This document shows, piece by piece, positions 55,562 to 64,000 of a stretch of DNA of 64,000 nucleotides. Under the pieces are notes generated by a model, which was given only the letters and a program-made list of their open reading frames with translations, was not told where the DNA came from and searched no databases. The position numbers were made by a program, and so were the translations under genes. Each line of letters starts with the position of its first letter. Within the stretch, counting starts at the first letter, position 1. Source of the stretch: Splendidivirga corallicola (GTDB lineage Bacteria; Bacteroidota; Bacteroidia; Cytophagales; Cyclobacteriaceae); NCBI GenBank assembly GCA_030442035.1, contig JAUJEA010000016.1:85139-149138 (forward strand), written 5' to 3'.

Positions 55562-58500
55562 ATGGCTAACAAAGAAATAGAGCTACTTGATCATAATGGT
55601 AAAACTGATTCTGGTGTGATGAACCCATTTCCAGGACTCAGACCATTTACCATCAATGAAAGTCATCTATTCTTTGGAAGAGAAGGGCAAATTGATGAGG
55701 TAGTTTCAAAGCTTTCACGCAATAGATTTGCAGCCATTGTAGGTGTTTCCGGAAGTGGTAAATCCTCCTTAATGTATTGCGGACTAATTCCTAAACTTCA
55801 TGGAGGTTTATTTGTAGGTGCCAACTCCGATTGGGAAGTAATCATTACCAGACCCGGTTCCTCCCCAATGCAAAATCTTGCTGATTCTTTAAATGCTGCA
55901 GAAGCCAATTTTTCAAATGGCTTGGAAGAGAACAAAGCATTCAAGAGAATATTTACTCAATCTATTTTAAAAAGTAGCTCTCTTGGCTTAATCGATGCCA
56001 TAAAGCAATTAATACCTCTCAACAGAAATATATTCCTGCTCATAGACCAGTTTGAGGAATTATTCAGATATAAAAACAGTGAAGGGTCTCATACAGCCAT
56101 GAATGAAGTGGCCGGCTATGTAAATCTGCTTATCGAATCCATCCGGCAGAATGAAGTGCCACTTTATATTGCCCTGACAATAAGATCAGACTTCACAGGA
56201 AATTTTGCACAATTTCCGGAGCTTACCAAAATGATCAATAAGAGTCACTACCTGATTCCTCAAATGAATCGTGAGCAGCGAAAAGCAGCGATTGAAGGGC
56301 CGGTAGCAGTAGGTGGAGGAAAGATAACACCCAGATTAATCAGGCAGGTTCTAAATGATATTGGAGACAATCAGGATCAACTACCTATCATGCAACATGC
56401 TTTGATGCGAACCTGGAGCCATTGGTCGGAAACAAAAAATACCGAAGAACCAATTGATATCAAGCACTATTATGCAATTGGTACGGTTGAAGGAGCTCTT
56501 TCCGAGCATGCGAATGAAGCATATGATGAACTTTCGGAAAGTCAGAAAGATATTTGTGAAGTATTGTTCAAAACTATCACAGAAAAGGGGAATGATGAAT
56601 CAGGTGTCAGAAGCCCTACAAGGCTGGATGTAATAGCTGCTATTGGTGGTTTCAAAGTTGAGGACGTTCAGGAAGTAATAGAACATTTTCGAAAACCTGA
56701 GAGATCTTTGCTAATGCCTCCTGTGGGTGTTTCATTAGAACCTCGTTCGATCATAGATGTTTCACACGAGAGTTTAATTCGTATCTGGACGAGATTAAGA
56801 AGATGGGTGGAGGAAGAATATGAGGCAGTCCAAATGTATTTGAGACTTTGTGAGGCAGCGGAAAAATACCAGGCAGGGCTTACCACATTGTGGCGGCCAC
56901 CTGATCTGCAGCTGGCATTGGATTGGAAACAGAAACAAAAACCCACATTAGTCTGGGCTCAACAATATGATCCTGCGTTTGAGCGAGCCATGGTCTTTCT
57001 GAAATCCAGTGAAGAAGCGCATGAGCTTGAGCAAAAAAATAAAGAAGCTTTACAACAGCGACGTCTGCGAACATCAAAAATTGTGGCGCTTATTTTCGGT
57101 ATTGTCATGATTTTCTCATTTCTCTTAATGATTTATGGCTTTTCCAAAAAGTTAGAAGCCGATGAAGGAAGGGCTGAGATCATCAGGCAGAACAATGAGC
57201 TGCAATTACAAAATGCCAAAATTATTGAGCAGAGGAACGAGTCTGACTCACTTCGACAACTCGAAAAAGAAGCAAGAGATCTTGCGGAACAAAGAAAGGA
57301 TGAGGCAGAACGTGAAAGACATAATGCACAAGAAAGTGCATTGCTGGCGAGGGAGCAGGCTAATATTGCCGAGGAAAGACGCCAGGAAGCTGATAGTGCC
57401 AGAATATATGCAGAAAGTCAGGAGCAAAAAGCCAAGGAAAGCGAACAGGAAGCAAAAGAACAGAGGGCTATTGCCGAAGACAATAGTAATGAGGCTTACA
57501 GATTGAGAATTCTTTCCATCGCAAAAACGATGGCTGTAAAATCCTTGCAAATTGATGATGGAAATCTGAAAGGGCTACTCTCATTGCAAGCCTTTCAATT
57601 CAACGAAAATTATAAAGGGTATCACCTGGATTATGATATGTATGCAGGGCTTTATAGTGCATATAAAAAGCTTAAAGGTGATTCAATCAATCGATTGATT
57701 GGTCACAACGGATCAGTAAGATCCATGGTATTCCATCCTGATGGTAAAATATTGTTTACCACCAGTGGTGACGGAAGAATTCTTAAATGGAATTTGGAGG
57801 GAGATGACGGAGCTCATGAGGAAATCATAGATAACGGAAGAAATAACCTGTCAAACAGGGTACTTGCTATAAGTCCTGATGGTAAATGGCTGGTAAGTGG
57901 TCATGATGCAGATTATCTGGAACTTTTTGATCTGACAGATAAAAAAAAGAAACCTATACAGCTTGATGCACATGATTCCAGAATCTGGGATATAGAATAT
58001 TTACCGGATAATAGAGGTTTTATTTCGGCTGGAGCAGATAGCACTGTTCAATTCTATAACCACAAGGATTTTAGGTTGATCACTAAGACTAATTCAAGAG
58101 TTAATGATATTGCGGCATCTCCGGATGGAGAAACCATTGTATTGGCCAAGGATAATGGTGAATTGGAGAAAGTGAATCTTACTACAGGCGAGAAAGTCAT
58201 CATATATTATAATACACTGCAGAACTCCTTTGAATCTGTCACATTCAGTCACAACGGAGATTTGGTCGCATTTGGCGAAAGGTCCGGATTGGTAAAGATA
58301 TTGGAGTTGAAAAATAACAGATTGAAAGCAAATCTATCCGGATTTAAGGCAAGAGTAAGTTCCATAGCATTTGGACCCAATGATGAGTCTCTGGCAGCAA
58401 CATCATTTGATGGGGAGGGAAGGATCTGGAACATGGCTAAACTTAACAATCAACCAATTGTATTATATGATCATGAAGATTGGGTCTGGAGTTTAACTTT

Positions 58501-58711
58501 TAGTCCTGATGGAACAAAATTGGTTACAGGAAGTGCAAATGGTCTGATTAGAATGTATCCTACTGATCCTAGAGAGCTGGCTGAGCAGATTTGCCCCCAT
58601 CTCATACAAAATTTCAGTACAAGGCAATGGTATCAATATGTTGATACGGATATTAAATATGAACAAACATGTCCAGATCTTCCTATTGGTGATAATGAGC
58701 TAATAAAATGA
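55562..58711 (+). CDS. nSTAND1-type NTPase with membrane segment, coiled coil and WD40 propeller
   Basis: 1049 residues. The nSTAND1 start NPFPGLRPF (21-29), Walker A GVSGSGKSS (61-69) and Walker B IFLLIDQFEELF (157-168) mark a STAND NTPase, a class that oligomerises on ligand sensing. A membrane segment lies near 507-527, with positive charges before it (QQRRLRTSK), suggesting the N-terminus faces the cytosol. A charged coiled coil (530-690) and seven WD40 blades (711-1015, from LIGHNGSVRSMVFHPDGK to YDHEDWVWSLTFSPDGTKL) follow, which would then be periplasmic. Overlaps the next gene by 4 nt (ATGA). Confidence 0.9.
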   Translation: MANKEIELLDHNGKTDSGVMNPFPGLRPFTINESHLFFGREGQIDEVVSKLSRNRFAAIVGVSGSGKSSLMYCGLIPKLHGGLFVGANSDWEVIITRPGSSPMQNLADSLNAAEANFSNGLEENKAFKRIFTQSILKSSSLGLIDAIKQLIPLNRNIFLLIDQFEELFRYKNSEGSHTAMNEVAGYVNLLIESIRQNEVPLYIALTIRSDFTGNFAQFPELTKMINKSHYLIPQMNREQRKAAIEGPVAVGGGKITPRLIRQVLNDIGDNQDQLPIMQHALMRTWSHWSETKNTEEPIDIKHYYAIGTVEGALSEHANEAYDELSESQKDICEVLFKTITEKGNDESGVRSPTRLDVIAAIGGFKVEDVQEVIEHFRKPERSLLMPPVGVSLEPRSIIDVSHESLIRIWTRLRRWVEEEYEAVQMYLRLCEAAEKYQAGLTTLWRPPDLQLALDWKQKQKPTLVWAQQYDPAFERAMVFLKSSEEAHELEQKNKEALQQRRLRTSKIVALIFGIVMIFSFLLMIYGFSKKLEADEGRAEIIRQNNELQLQNAKIIEQRNESDSLRQLEKEARDLAEQRKDEAERERHNAQESALLAREQANIAEERRQEADSARIYAESQEQKAKESEQEAKEQRAIAEDNSNEAYRLRILSIAKTMAVKSLQIDDGNLKGLLSLQAFQFNENYKGYHLDYDMYAGLYSAYKKLKGDSINRLIGHNGSVRSMVFHPDGKILFTTSGDGRILKWNLEGDDGAHEEIIDNGRNNLSNRVLAISPDGKWLVSGHDADYLELFDLTDKKKKPIQLDAHDSRIWDIEYLPDNRGFISAGADSTVQFYNHKDFRLITKTNSRVNDIAASPDGETIVLAKDNGELEKVNLTTGEKVIIYYNTLQNSFESVTFSHNGDLVAFGERSGLVKILELKNNRLKANLSGFKARVSSIAFGPNDESLAATSFDGEGRIWNMAKLNNQPIVLYDHEDWVWSLTFSPDGTKLVTGSANGLIRMYPTDPRELAEQICPHLIQNFSTRQWYQYVDTDIKYEQTCPDLPIGDNELIK

Positions 58712-59853
58712 TTAATTTCATCATCTTTCAAAAAGGTAGCTGTCACATATCATTATACCGCATGATAATTTTCTTGCTGTGTATTATGATTATGCATCAC
58801 ACATACGCCCAGGACTGTGAAGTTGCATTGGAAAAAGCTGAAAAGAGCTATGCAGATGGGCATTTAAGGCAAGTTCCCGTGATCTTAAAGGATTGTTTAA
58901 AAAAGGGATTCCGGAGAGACCAACAGGAACGTAGCTACAAATTGTTGGTACAAACCTATTTATTTTTAGACGATATGGAGCAGGCCGAAACGTATCTGTT
59001 AAAGCTTCTCCGTTCTAATCCATTGTTTACAGTATCTGCACTAGATCCCCCGGAACTTGTCCACCTATACAATAAATTTCGAACCTATCCGGTTTTCTCT
59101 CTCTATGCTAAAGGAGGATTGAATACATCACACATTAATTCTCTGAATCTGGTGGGGGTAGATCATGCTTTATTTTCTGTAGAAACATCCAAGGCATCAA
59201 TTGGCTTTCAAGTAGGTAGTGGTGTTGATTTCCGTTTGTTCAAAAATTTTGATCTAAGAGCAGAGTTTATTTTTTCCAATAAAAAGTTTGAGATCACCAA
59301 TCCATTAATCACTACTTCTTACAATAGGGATCTGTCAAGCCATAATTATACTACCATCAAATTAAAAGAAAAGCAGTTTTGGGTTGATATTCCACTTGCT
59401 ATAAAATATACATTACACTTGAAGAAAATAGATCCATTTGTTTATGTCGGAGCTTCATTCAATTATTTACTAAGTGCAAATCTGGATATATCACGCGTTA
59501 ATGCCAATCCTTTGGACGTGGAAACACCACAAAGACCTGTGGATGGACCTGCAATTGATTTGGATAAAGCTGATCTAAGAAAGAATATGCACTTTGGAAT
59601 GCTGGCTGGAGTAGGCTTGAAGTATGAAATAGGCACTGATTATATCTTTTTTGACCTACGCTATGAACGTGGCTTTACTAATCTAAGAAATGCAGATGCA
59701 CCACTCAATGCGAACAATGACCTGCTTTTTAGATATGGCTATATTGATAATGATTTTTCTCTGGAGTCTTTCTCATTTTCAATAGGTTATGCCAGATATT
59801 TTTATGATCCCAAGAAACTCAGAAAAAAGAAAAAAGCATTAGAAAAAAAATAG
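58708..59853 (+). CDS. Outer-membrane beta-barrel-like protein with helical-repeat N-terminus
   Basis: 381 residues. A signal peptide (from the ATG at 58708, or an internal ATG at 58762 with MIIFLLCIMIMHHTYAQ) ends at AQ. Residues after it (DCEVALEKAEKSYADGHLRQ, then QAETYLLKLLRSNPLF) form TPR-like helices (to about 125). The rest has beta-barrel character with alternating residues, FSLYAKGGLNTSHI near 132, and GVGLKYEIGTDYIFFDLRYE, resembling PorT-type barrels. It follows the STAND gene with a 4-nt overlap and lies 1 nt before the lipoprotein gene. Confidence 0.8.
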   Translation: MINFIIFQKGSCHISLYRMIIFLLCIMIMHHTYAQDCEVALEKAEKSYADGHLRQVPVILKDCLKKGFRRDQQERSYKLLVQTYLFLDDMEQAETYLLKLLRSNPLFTVSALDPPELVHLYNKFRTYPVFSLYAKGGLNTSHINSLNLVGVDHALFSVETSKASIGFQVGSGVDFRLFKNFDLRAEFIFSNKKFEITNPLITTSYNRDLSSHNYTTIKLKEKQFWVDIPLAIKYTLHLKKIDPFVYVGASFNYLLSANLDISRVNANPLDVETPQRPVDGPAIDLDKADLRKNMHFGMLAGVGLKYEIGTDYIFFDLRYERGFTNLRNADAPLNANNDLLFRYGYIDNDFSLESFSFSIGYARYFYDPKKLRKKKKALEKK

Positions 59854-59854
59854 A

Positions 59855-61159
59855 ATGTCCAGGAAGATTTTCCATATCCTTTTTCTTAAAACCGTTGTAT
59901 CAAAATGGATACGTTGGAGATTTAATCTTTTAACATTTCTGTTTGGCTCATTGATCCTTTCTTGCGAGATCAATGAAACGATAGACCCGGAATTGGGAAG
60001 GTCATTTGTTAAGTTTTATGGTGGTATTAAACAACAGCAAGGATTTGATATTAAACAAACCGCCGATGGTGGATACATTCTGTTTGGCTCCACAACCTCC
60101 TTTGGAAACGGAGGGTCTGACATGTATTTGGTCAAGGTTGATAGGCTAGGCAATGAGGTTTGGTCAAACACTTACGGAGGCGGATTTAATGATGTTGGCA
60201 GATCGATACAAATCGTCCCTGGAGGCGGGTATGCTTTGTTGGGTGATTATGAGCGCGTGCAAGATTCGACGGACATGTATTTTGTGAGAGTGGATGTCAA
60301 TGGGGCTGTGTTGTTCGAAAGAAGATTTAATAACTCATCCACGAATTCCAATGAGCAGGGTTTCGAAATACAAAATACATTAGACGGAGGATTCATTTTG
60401 GTTGGTTCTACTACAAAAACTGATGGAATCAAGAATGCACCTGTAGATTTTTACTTGGTGAAAACTGACAATGCTGGAATTTTGGAGTGGGAGAGAACAC
60501 GCGGGTTTGAAGGAACCACTGAAATAGGTAGATCTATAGTACAAATCGATGAAAATAGCTATATCATTTCCGGAACTACCGAATCCCGTAGGGATTTGTC
60601 ACAAGAGGGGACAAATATTTTTGTTTATAAGATCAATGCCAATGGAGACGAACTTGGAACAAACTTTTTTGGCGGTCTTGGAAATGAAGAGGGGCATTCC
60701 ATTACGAAAATGGGAGCTACATTTTTAATTGTAGGAACAACAGGCTCAGGTATCGGCAATGGAGGTGGTGGACAGGATGCTCTTTTGATCAATATGGATG
60801 CTAATCTGAATGAGATATTTTCTGAATCCTACGGCGGACCGGAGGACGAATGGGGATTATCGGTTCAGCAGTTATCAGATGGAGGATTTATCATCGCCGG
60901 TTCCACAACTTCTTTTAGAGAAGGGGCTTCTGACAAGGATTATTATATGGTAAGAACTGATCCTGGTGGTAGAGAGCTTGATGAATGGAGATTAACTCCA
61001 AGGATTTTTGGCGGAAAGGGCAATGACGAAGCAAGTGCAGTAGTACAAACAGCCGATGGAGGTTTTGCCTTGTTTGGAACCTCAACATTTTTTGAATCTA
61101 CGAATAATACAGTTTTATGTTTGATAAAAACAAATCCTAAGGGGGAACTCCTGCCCTAA
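59855..61159 (+). CDS. Beta-propeller lipoprotein with GGxxDxYLVK-type repeats
   Basis: 434 residues. A long hydrophilic start precedes a hydrophobic stretch and a lipobox (FGSLILSC, Cys near 37), so it is likely a lipoprotein. Five to seven repeats of the pattern GFDIKQTADGGYILFGSTTS then GSDMYLVKVDRLGNEVWSNT follow (similar units with DGGFILVGSTT, DGGFIIAGSTTS, DGGFALFGTST), which build a propeller of about 60 residues per blade. Similar repeats occur in Bacteroidota surface proteins of unknown role. It ends the tightly packed cluster. Confidence 0.82.
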   Translation: MSRKIFHILFLKTVVSKWIRWRFNLLTFLFGSLILSCEINETIDPELGRSFVKFYGGIKQQQGFDIKQTADGGYILFGSTTSFGNGGSDMYLVKVDRLGNEVWSNTYGGGFNDVGRSIQIVPGGGYALLGDYERVQDSTDMYFVRVDVNGAVLFERRFNNSSTNSNEQGFEIQNTLDGGFILVGSTTKTDGIKNAPVDFYLVKTDNAGILEWERTRGFEGTTEIGRSIVQIDENSYIISGTTESRRDLSQEGTNIFVYKINANGDELGTNFFGGLGNEEGHSITKMGATFLIVGTTGSGIGNGGGGQDALLINMDANLNEIFSESYGGPEDEWGLSVQQLSDGGFIIAGSTTSFREGASDKDYYMVRTDPGGRELDEWRLTPRIFGGKGNDEASAVVQTADGGFALFGTSTFFESTNNTVLCLIKTNPKGELLP

Positions 61160-61454
61160 GAAGACATCCGTAAAATTTCCAATAAATATTACACCTCTGA
61201 TTTTTCGCAACTTCTTGAATGAGCTTTCCAACCGCTATTTCATTAATTTATTAAAATTTTGATAAAGCAATTGCCAAAAAAATCAACTTGTTGAGCAATC
61301 TGCCTGGTTAATAGGAAGATAAGGTATTAGGCCACATTTCTTATGAGGACTGTCTAGCTGTTAGAATGGTCAGATTAATCTCATGGAACCAGTTTGAATG
61401 ACCAAAGTATATGGCTGTTGCTGATACGATCGGATTAAAATTTTAAAGCGTAGC

Positions 61455-64000
61455 ATGTACATAAAGCAAAGGTTGTTTATTTTTTGGTGCCTGGTGTTAA
61501 TACTGGGAGGTACCAATTTTAATGCCTTGGCACAATGTACAATAAGTGGGCTCAACAGTTCTTATTGCACTTCTGAATCATCTGTAGGGCTTGGTATTTC
61601 TCCGGGAGGAGGTATATTATCCGGCCCTGGAATAAGTGGTACTACATTTGACCCTTCAGTTGCTGGTGTAGGATCTCACAATATAACCTACTTTGTTTAT
61701 GATGTTGTCAATAACACGGGTTCCTATGCCCCGTCAACATTTGGTACACCTACTACCGTCGCTTTGGGAGATGATGCCGGAACAGGGGCTATTGGCTTAG
61801 GTTTTAATTTTGATTTTTTTCAAACCACATACTCGAATATTCATATTGCATCGAATGGATATTTAACATTTACAAACAATGCTTTAAATGTTCTTAATCC
61901 GCAAACATTGCCTGATGGTACTAATCCTGATAATCTAATTGCTTTTGCCTGGAATGACATAGATCCTACTGGTGGAGGTACTATTCGATATGAAACTTTA
62001 GGTACATCGCCTAATCGAATTTTTGTGGTTGAGTTTTTGAACGTCCCTCATTTTGGTGGGGGTGGGACTGTGACTGCTCAAGTTAAATTATTTGAAACGA
62101 CGAATGTAATTGAGATTCATACGACTAATGTTGGTAACAACGGAAACCAAAAAACAATGGGTATTGAGAATGTTGATGGATCTGTTGCATTTCCTGTAGC
62201 CGGGAGGAATGATACCAATTGGTTTTTGGGATCACAGGATTTCGTTTCATTTACCCCTTGTTCTGTCACAGAACCCGTTGAAGTTATTACAACACCAAAT
62301 ATTGGTCTCACTGTAAGTGCTACTACTAATCCCATTTGTAATGGAGCTTCCACCAATGTTACAGTGGCCTCTTCTGAAAATGGAGTTCCTTATCAATTAA
62401 GAACATTGGCAGATGTGGACGTAGGTTCACCTGTTAACGGTGATGGAGGTACGATAAACTTACCTACAGGTGCATTGGCTGCTACTACTGGGTTTAAAGT
62501 GGTTGCTAAACCAGGTACTACTTGTGAGGCTGAATTAACTCAAACTGTTAATATAACTGTTGATGCCATTCCAGCCACGCCAACAATTACAGTAACAGGT
62601 GGTAGTTTAACATTCTGTGAGGATGGTGGCACAACCGATGTGGATTTGCAATCATCCGCAGCACCGAATGGTGGCACTTATTTGTGGTATAAAGATGGCA
62701 TAGCAACAGCTTTAACCACGCAGACAATCACCTTAAACAGTGTCGCAGAGAGTGGTGATTATACAGTAGCAGTAACAGATGGTGCAGGAGCCAATTGTAC
62801 GAGTGCGCAGAGTGCAGCCAGTACAGTAACGATCAACCCACGACCATCAGTTAAGACAGTGACGATTGTAACAGATCCTATCTGTGATGGAGACGTAGCC
62901 CAGGTACAGATCACATCGTCTGATGCTGGTATCAACTATGAGGTATTTGATCAGACTTTAACTTCAGTGAGTGCTTCGACCCCGGGCACAGGCGCTAACC
63001 TAACAATAACCACCAGTGCCTTAAGCACCGCAGTAACAAGTTTAATAGTCAGAGCGACTAACCCAGGCACGACATGTACAAGAGATTTTGCAGGCGTAGG
63101 GATTACGATCGATGCGATCCCAGCTACCCCAACAATCACAGTAACAGGTGGTAGTTTAACATTCTGTGAGGATGGAGGCACGACGGATGTAGATTTGCAA
63201 TCTTCCGCAGCACCGAATGGTGGCACTTATTTGTGGTATAAAGATGGTATTGCGACAGCATTGACCACCCAGACAATCACCTTAAATAGTGTAGCAGAGA
63301 GTGGAGATTATACAGTGGAAGTAACAGATGGCGCCGGAGCCAATTGTACGAGTGCTCAGAGTGCAGCCAGTACAGTAACGATCAATCCACGTCCGGCAGT
63401 TAAAACAGTGACGATCCTAACAGATCCTATTTGTGATGGAGATGTAGCGCAAGTACAGATCACTGCTTCCGATGCCGGGATTAACTATGAGGTATTTGAT
63501 CAGGCCTTAACATCTGTGAGCGCTTCCACCCCAGGTACAGGAGCGAACCTGACGATCACAACCAGTGCACTATCCACCAGTGTTACTTCATTGATCGTAA
63601 GAGCAACTAATCCAGGCACTACATGTACAAGAGATTTTGCAGGCGTAGGGATTACGATTGATGCCATTCCAGCGACACCAACGATCACAGTAACAGGCGG
63701 TAGTTTGACCTTCTGTGAGGATGGTGGCACGACCGATGTGGATTTACAGTCTTCCGCAGCGCCTAATGGTGGCACTTACCTTTGGTATAAAGATGGTATT
63801 GCGACAGCATTGACAACGCAGACAATCACCTTAAATAGTGTAGCAGAGAGTGGAGATTATACAGTGGAAGTAACAGATGGCGCCGGAGCCAATTGTACGA
63901 GTGCTCAGAGTGCAGCCAGTACAGTAACGATCAATCCACGTCCGGCAGTTAAAACAGTGACGATCCTAACAGATCCTATTTGTGATGGAGATGTAGCGCA
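61455..64000 (+). CDS. Giant secreted repeat protein, N-terminal part (3' end outside window)
   Basis: The frame is open from the ATG at 61455 to the right edge (848 codons and 2 nt). Signal peptide ends at LAQ after MYIKQRLFIFWCLVLILGG. The first domain (about 30-280) ends before SVTEPVEVITTP and contains a beta-sandwich/nidogen-like stretch (SNIHIASNGYLTFTNNALNV; IAFAWNDIDPTGGGTIRYET). From about residue 370, 183-residue units repeat: an Ig/PKD-like part (TYLWYKDGIATALTTQTITL) and a second part (VTDPICDGDVAQVQI). Typical of Type IX-secreted adhesins, though the C-terminal sorting domain is not visible. No antisense gene within it is real. Confidence 0.85.
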   Translation, partial: MYIKQRLFIFWCLVLILGGTNFNALAQCTISGLNSSYCTSESSVGLGISPGGGILSGPGISGTTFDPSVAGVGSHNITYFVYDVVNNTGSYAPSTFGTPTTVALGDDAGTGAIGLGFNFDFFQTTYSNIHIASNGYLTFTNNALNVLNPQTLPDGTNPDNLIAFAWNDIDPTGGGTIRYETLGTSPNRIFVVEFLNVPHFGGGGTVTAQVKLFETTNVIEIHTTNVGNNGNQKTMGIENVDGSVAFPVAGRNDTNWFLGSQDFVSFTPCSVTEPVEVITTPNIGLTVSATTNPICNGASTNVTVASSENGVPYQLRTLADVDVGSPVNGDGGTINLPTGALAATTGFKVVAKPGTTCEAELTQTVNITVDAIPATPTITVTGGSLTFCEDGGTTDVDLQSSAAPNGGTYLWYKDGIATALTTQTITLNSVAESGDYTVAVTDGAGANCTSAQSAASTVTINPRPSVKTVTIVTDPICDGDVAQVQITSSDAGINYEVFDQTLTSVSASTPGTGANLTITTSALSTAVTSLIVRATNPGTTCTRDFAGVGITIDAIPATPTITVTGGSLTFCEDGGTTDVDLQSSAAPNGGTYLWYKDGIATALTTQTITLNSVAESGDYTVEVTDGAGANCTSAQSAASTVTINPRPAVKTVTILTDPICDGDVAQVQITASDAGINYEVFDQALTSVSASTPGTGANLTITTSALSTSVTSLIVRATNPGTTCTRDFAGVGITIDAIPATPTITVTGGSLTFCEDGGTTDVDLQSSAAPNGGTYLWYKDGIATALTTQTITLNSVAESGDYTVEVTDGAGANCTSAQSAASTVTINPRPAVKTVTILTDPICDGDVA
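62562..64000 (+). repeat. 549-bp in-frame tandem repeats of the giant secreted protein gene
   Basis: Units start at 62562, 63111 and 63660, giving a period of exactly 549 bp (183 codons); the third is cut by the window end. The stretch 63270-63451 is identical to 63819-64000 (182 bp). Units 2 and 3 are more alike than unit 1, as expected for recent duplication or gene conversion. Confidence 0.93.

Noticed and set aside
62951..63226. Minus-strand open frames at 62951-63226 and 63500-63775 that look alike
   Set aside because: They lie exactly antisense to the repeats of the giant protein and are 549 bp apart, so their similarity only reflects the repeat; the plus-strand frame has the signal peptide and domain pattern.
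62562..64000. Regular repeats as a possible CRISPR array
   Set aside because: Period is 549 bp and in frame with a long coding sequence; no short repeats with unique spacers are present.

Overview
The window looks like a chromosomal segment of a Bacteroidota bacterium, most likely of the Cytophagales (Fulvivirga/Marivirga-like). This is inferred from the AT-rich sequence, several -7 elements of the Bacteroidota type (TAnnTTTG), weak or absent Shine-Dalgarno sites, gene families typical of the phylum (800-residue MacB/FtsX-type permeases, LptE, DPP IV, a giant repetitive surface protein) and the miaB-EBP-lptE-secG neighbourhood. No rRNA, tRNA or CRISPR array was seen.

Layout. 1-10.5 kb is mostly housekeeping: the 3' end of a nucleoside transporter gene, ATP-type PEP carboxykinase, two tandem POT peptide transporters, a SiaC/DUF1987 protein, groES-groEL, an unknown conserved gene and a BASS-type transporter. 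10.5-25 kb holds a small lipoprotein, a GNAT enzyme, then four consecutive large ABC-type permeases on the minus strand, diverging from a sigma-54 response regulator and its histidine kinase. The divergent spacer carries two copies of the dyad TGTTTCA-N3-TGAAACA and a -24/-12-like site, so the two-component system probably controls the permease genes. 25-32 kb: an ECF-type sigma factor with a Cys-containing tail heads a small cluster (SRPBCC, conserved unknown, ABM-like, outer-membrane-like protein), followed by two GNATs and a DPP IV peptidase.

32-37.3 kb is the minus-strand run miaB, a sensorless sigma-54 activator, lptE, a TPR-like protein with a histone-H1-like Lys/Thr-rich insert, and secG. 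37.6-43.5 kb is a complete tripartite RND efflux operon (adaptor, pump, TolC). A REP-like palindromic element and a decayed gene end lie just after it. 44-50 kb holds gamma-carbonic-anhydrase-like, DinB, aldo/keto reductase, AlbA_2, unknown, histone-deacetylase-family, rhomboid and OmpH/Skp-like genes.

50.7-64 kb is the most unusual part. A 1079-residue MFS/HEAT/cNMP-like fusion precedes a tightly packed cluster: a protein with three TIR-like units, an nSTAND1-type NTPase with one membrane segment, a coiled coil and a seven-bladed WD40 propeller, an outer-membrane beta-barrel-like protein with an N-terminal helical-repeat part, and a beta-propeller lipoprotein. A giant secreted repeat protein (549-bp tandem repeats) follows and runs off the window. 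The four clustered genes are spaced by 1 nt or overlap by 4 nt, so they probably act together. Their organisation suggests a signalling or conflict system that links the cell envelope to a cytosolic STAND NTPase/TIR-like pair. I do not recognise it as a characterised system.
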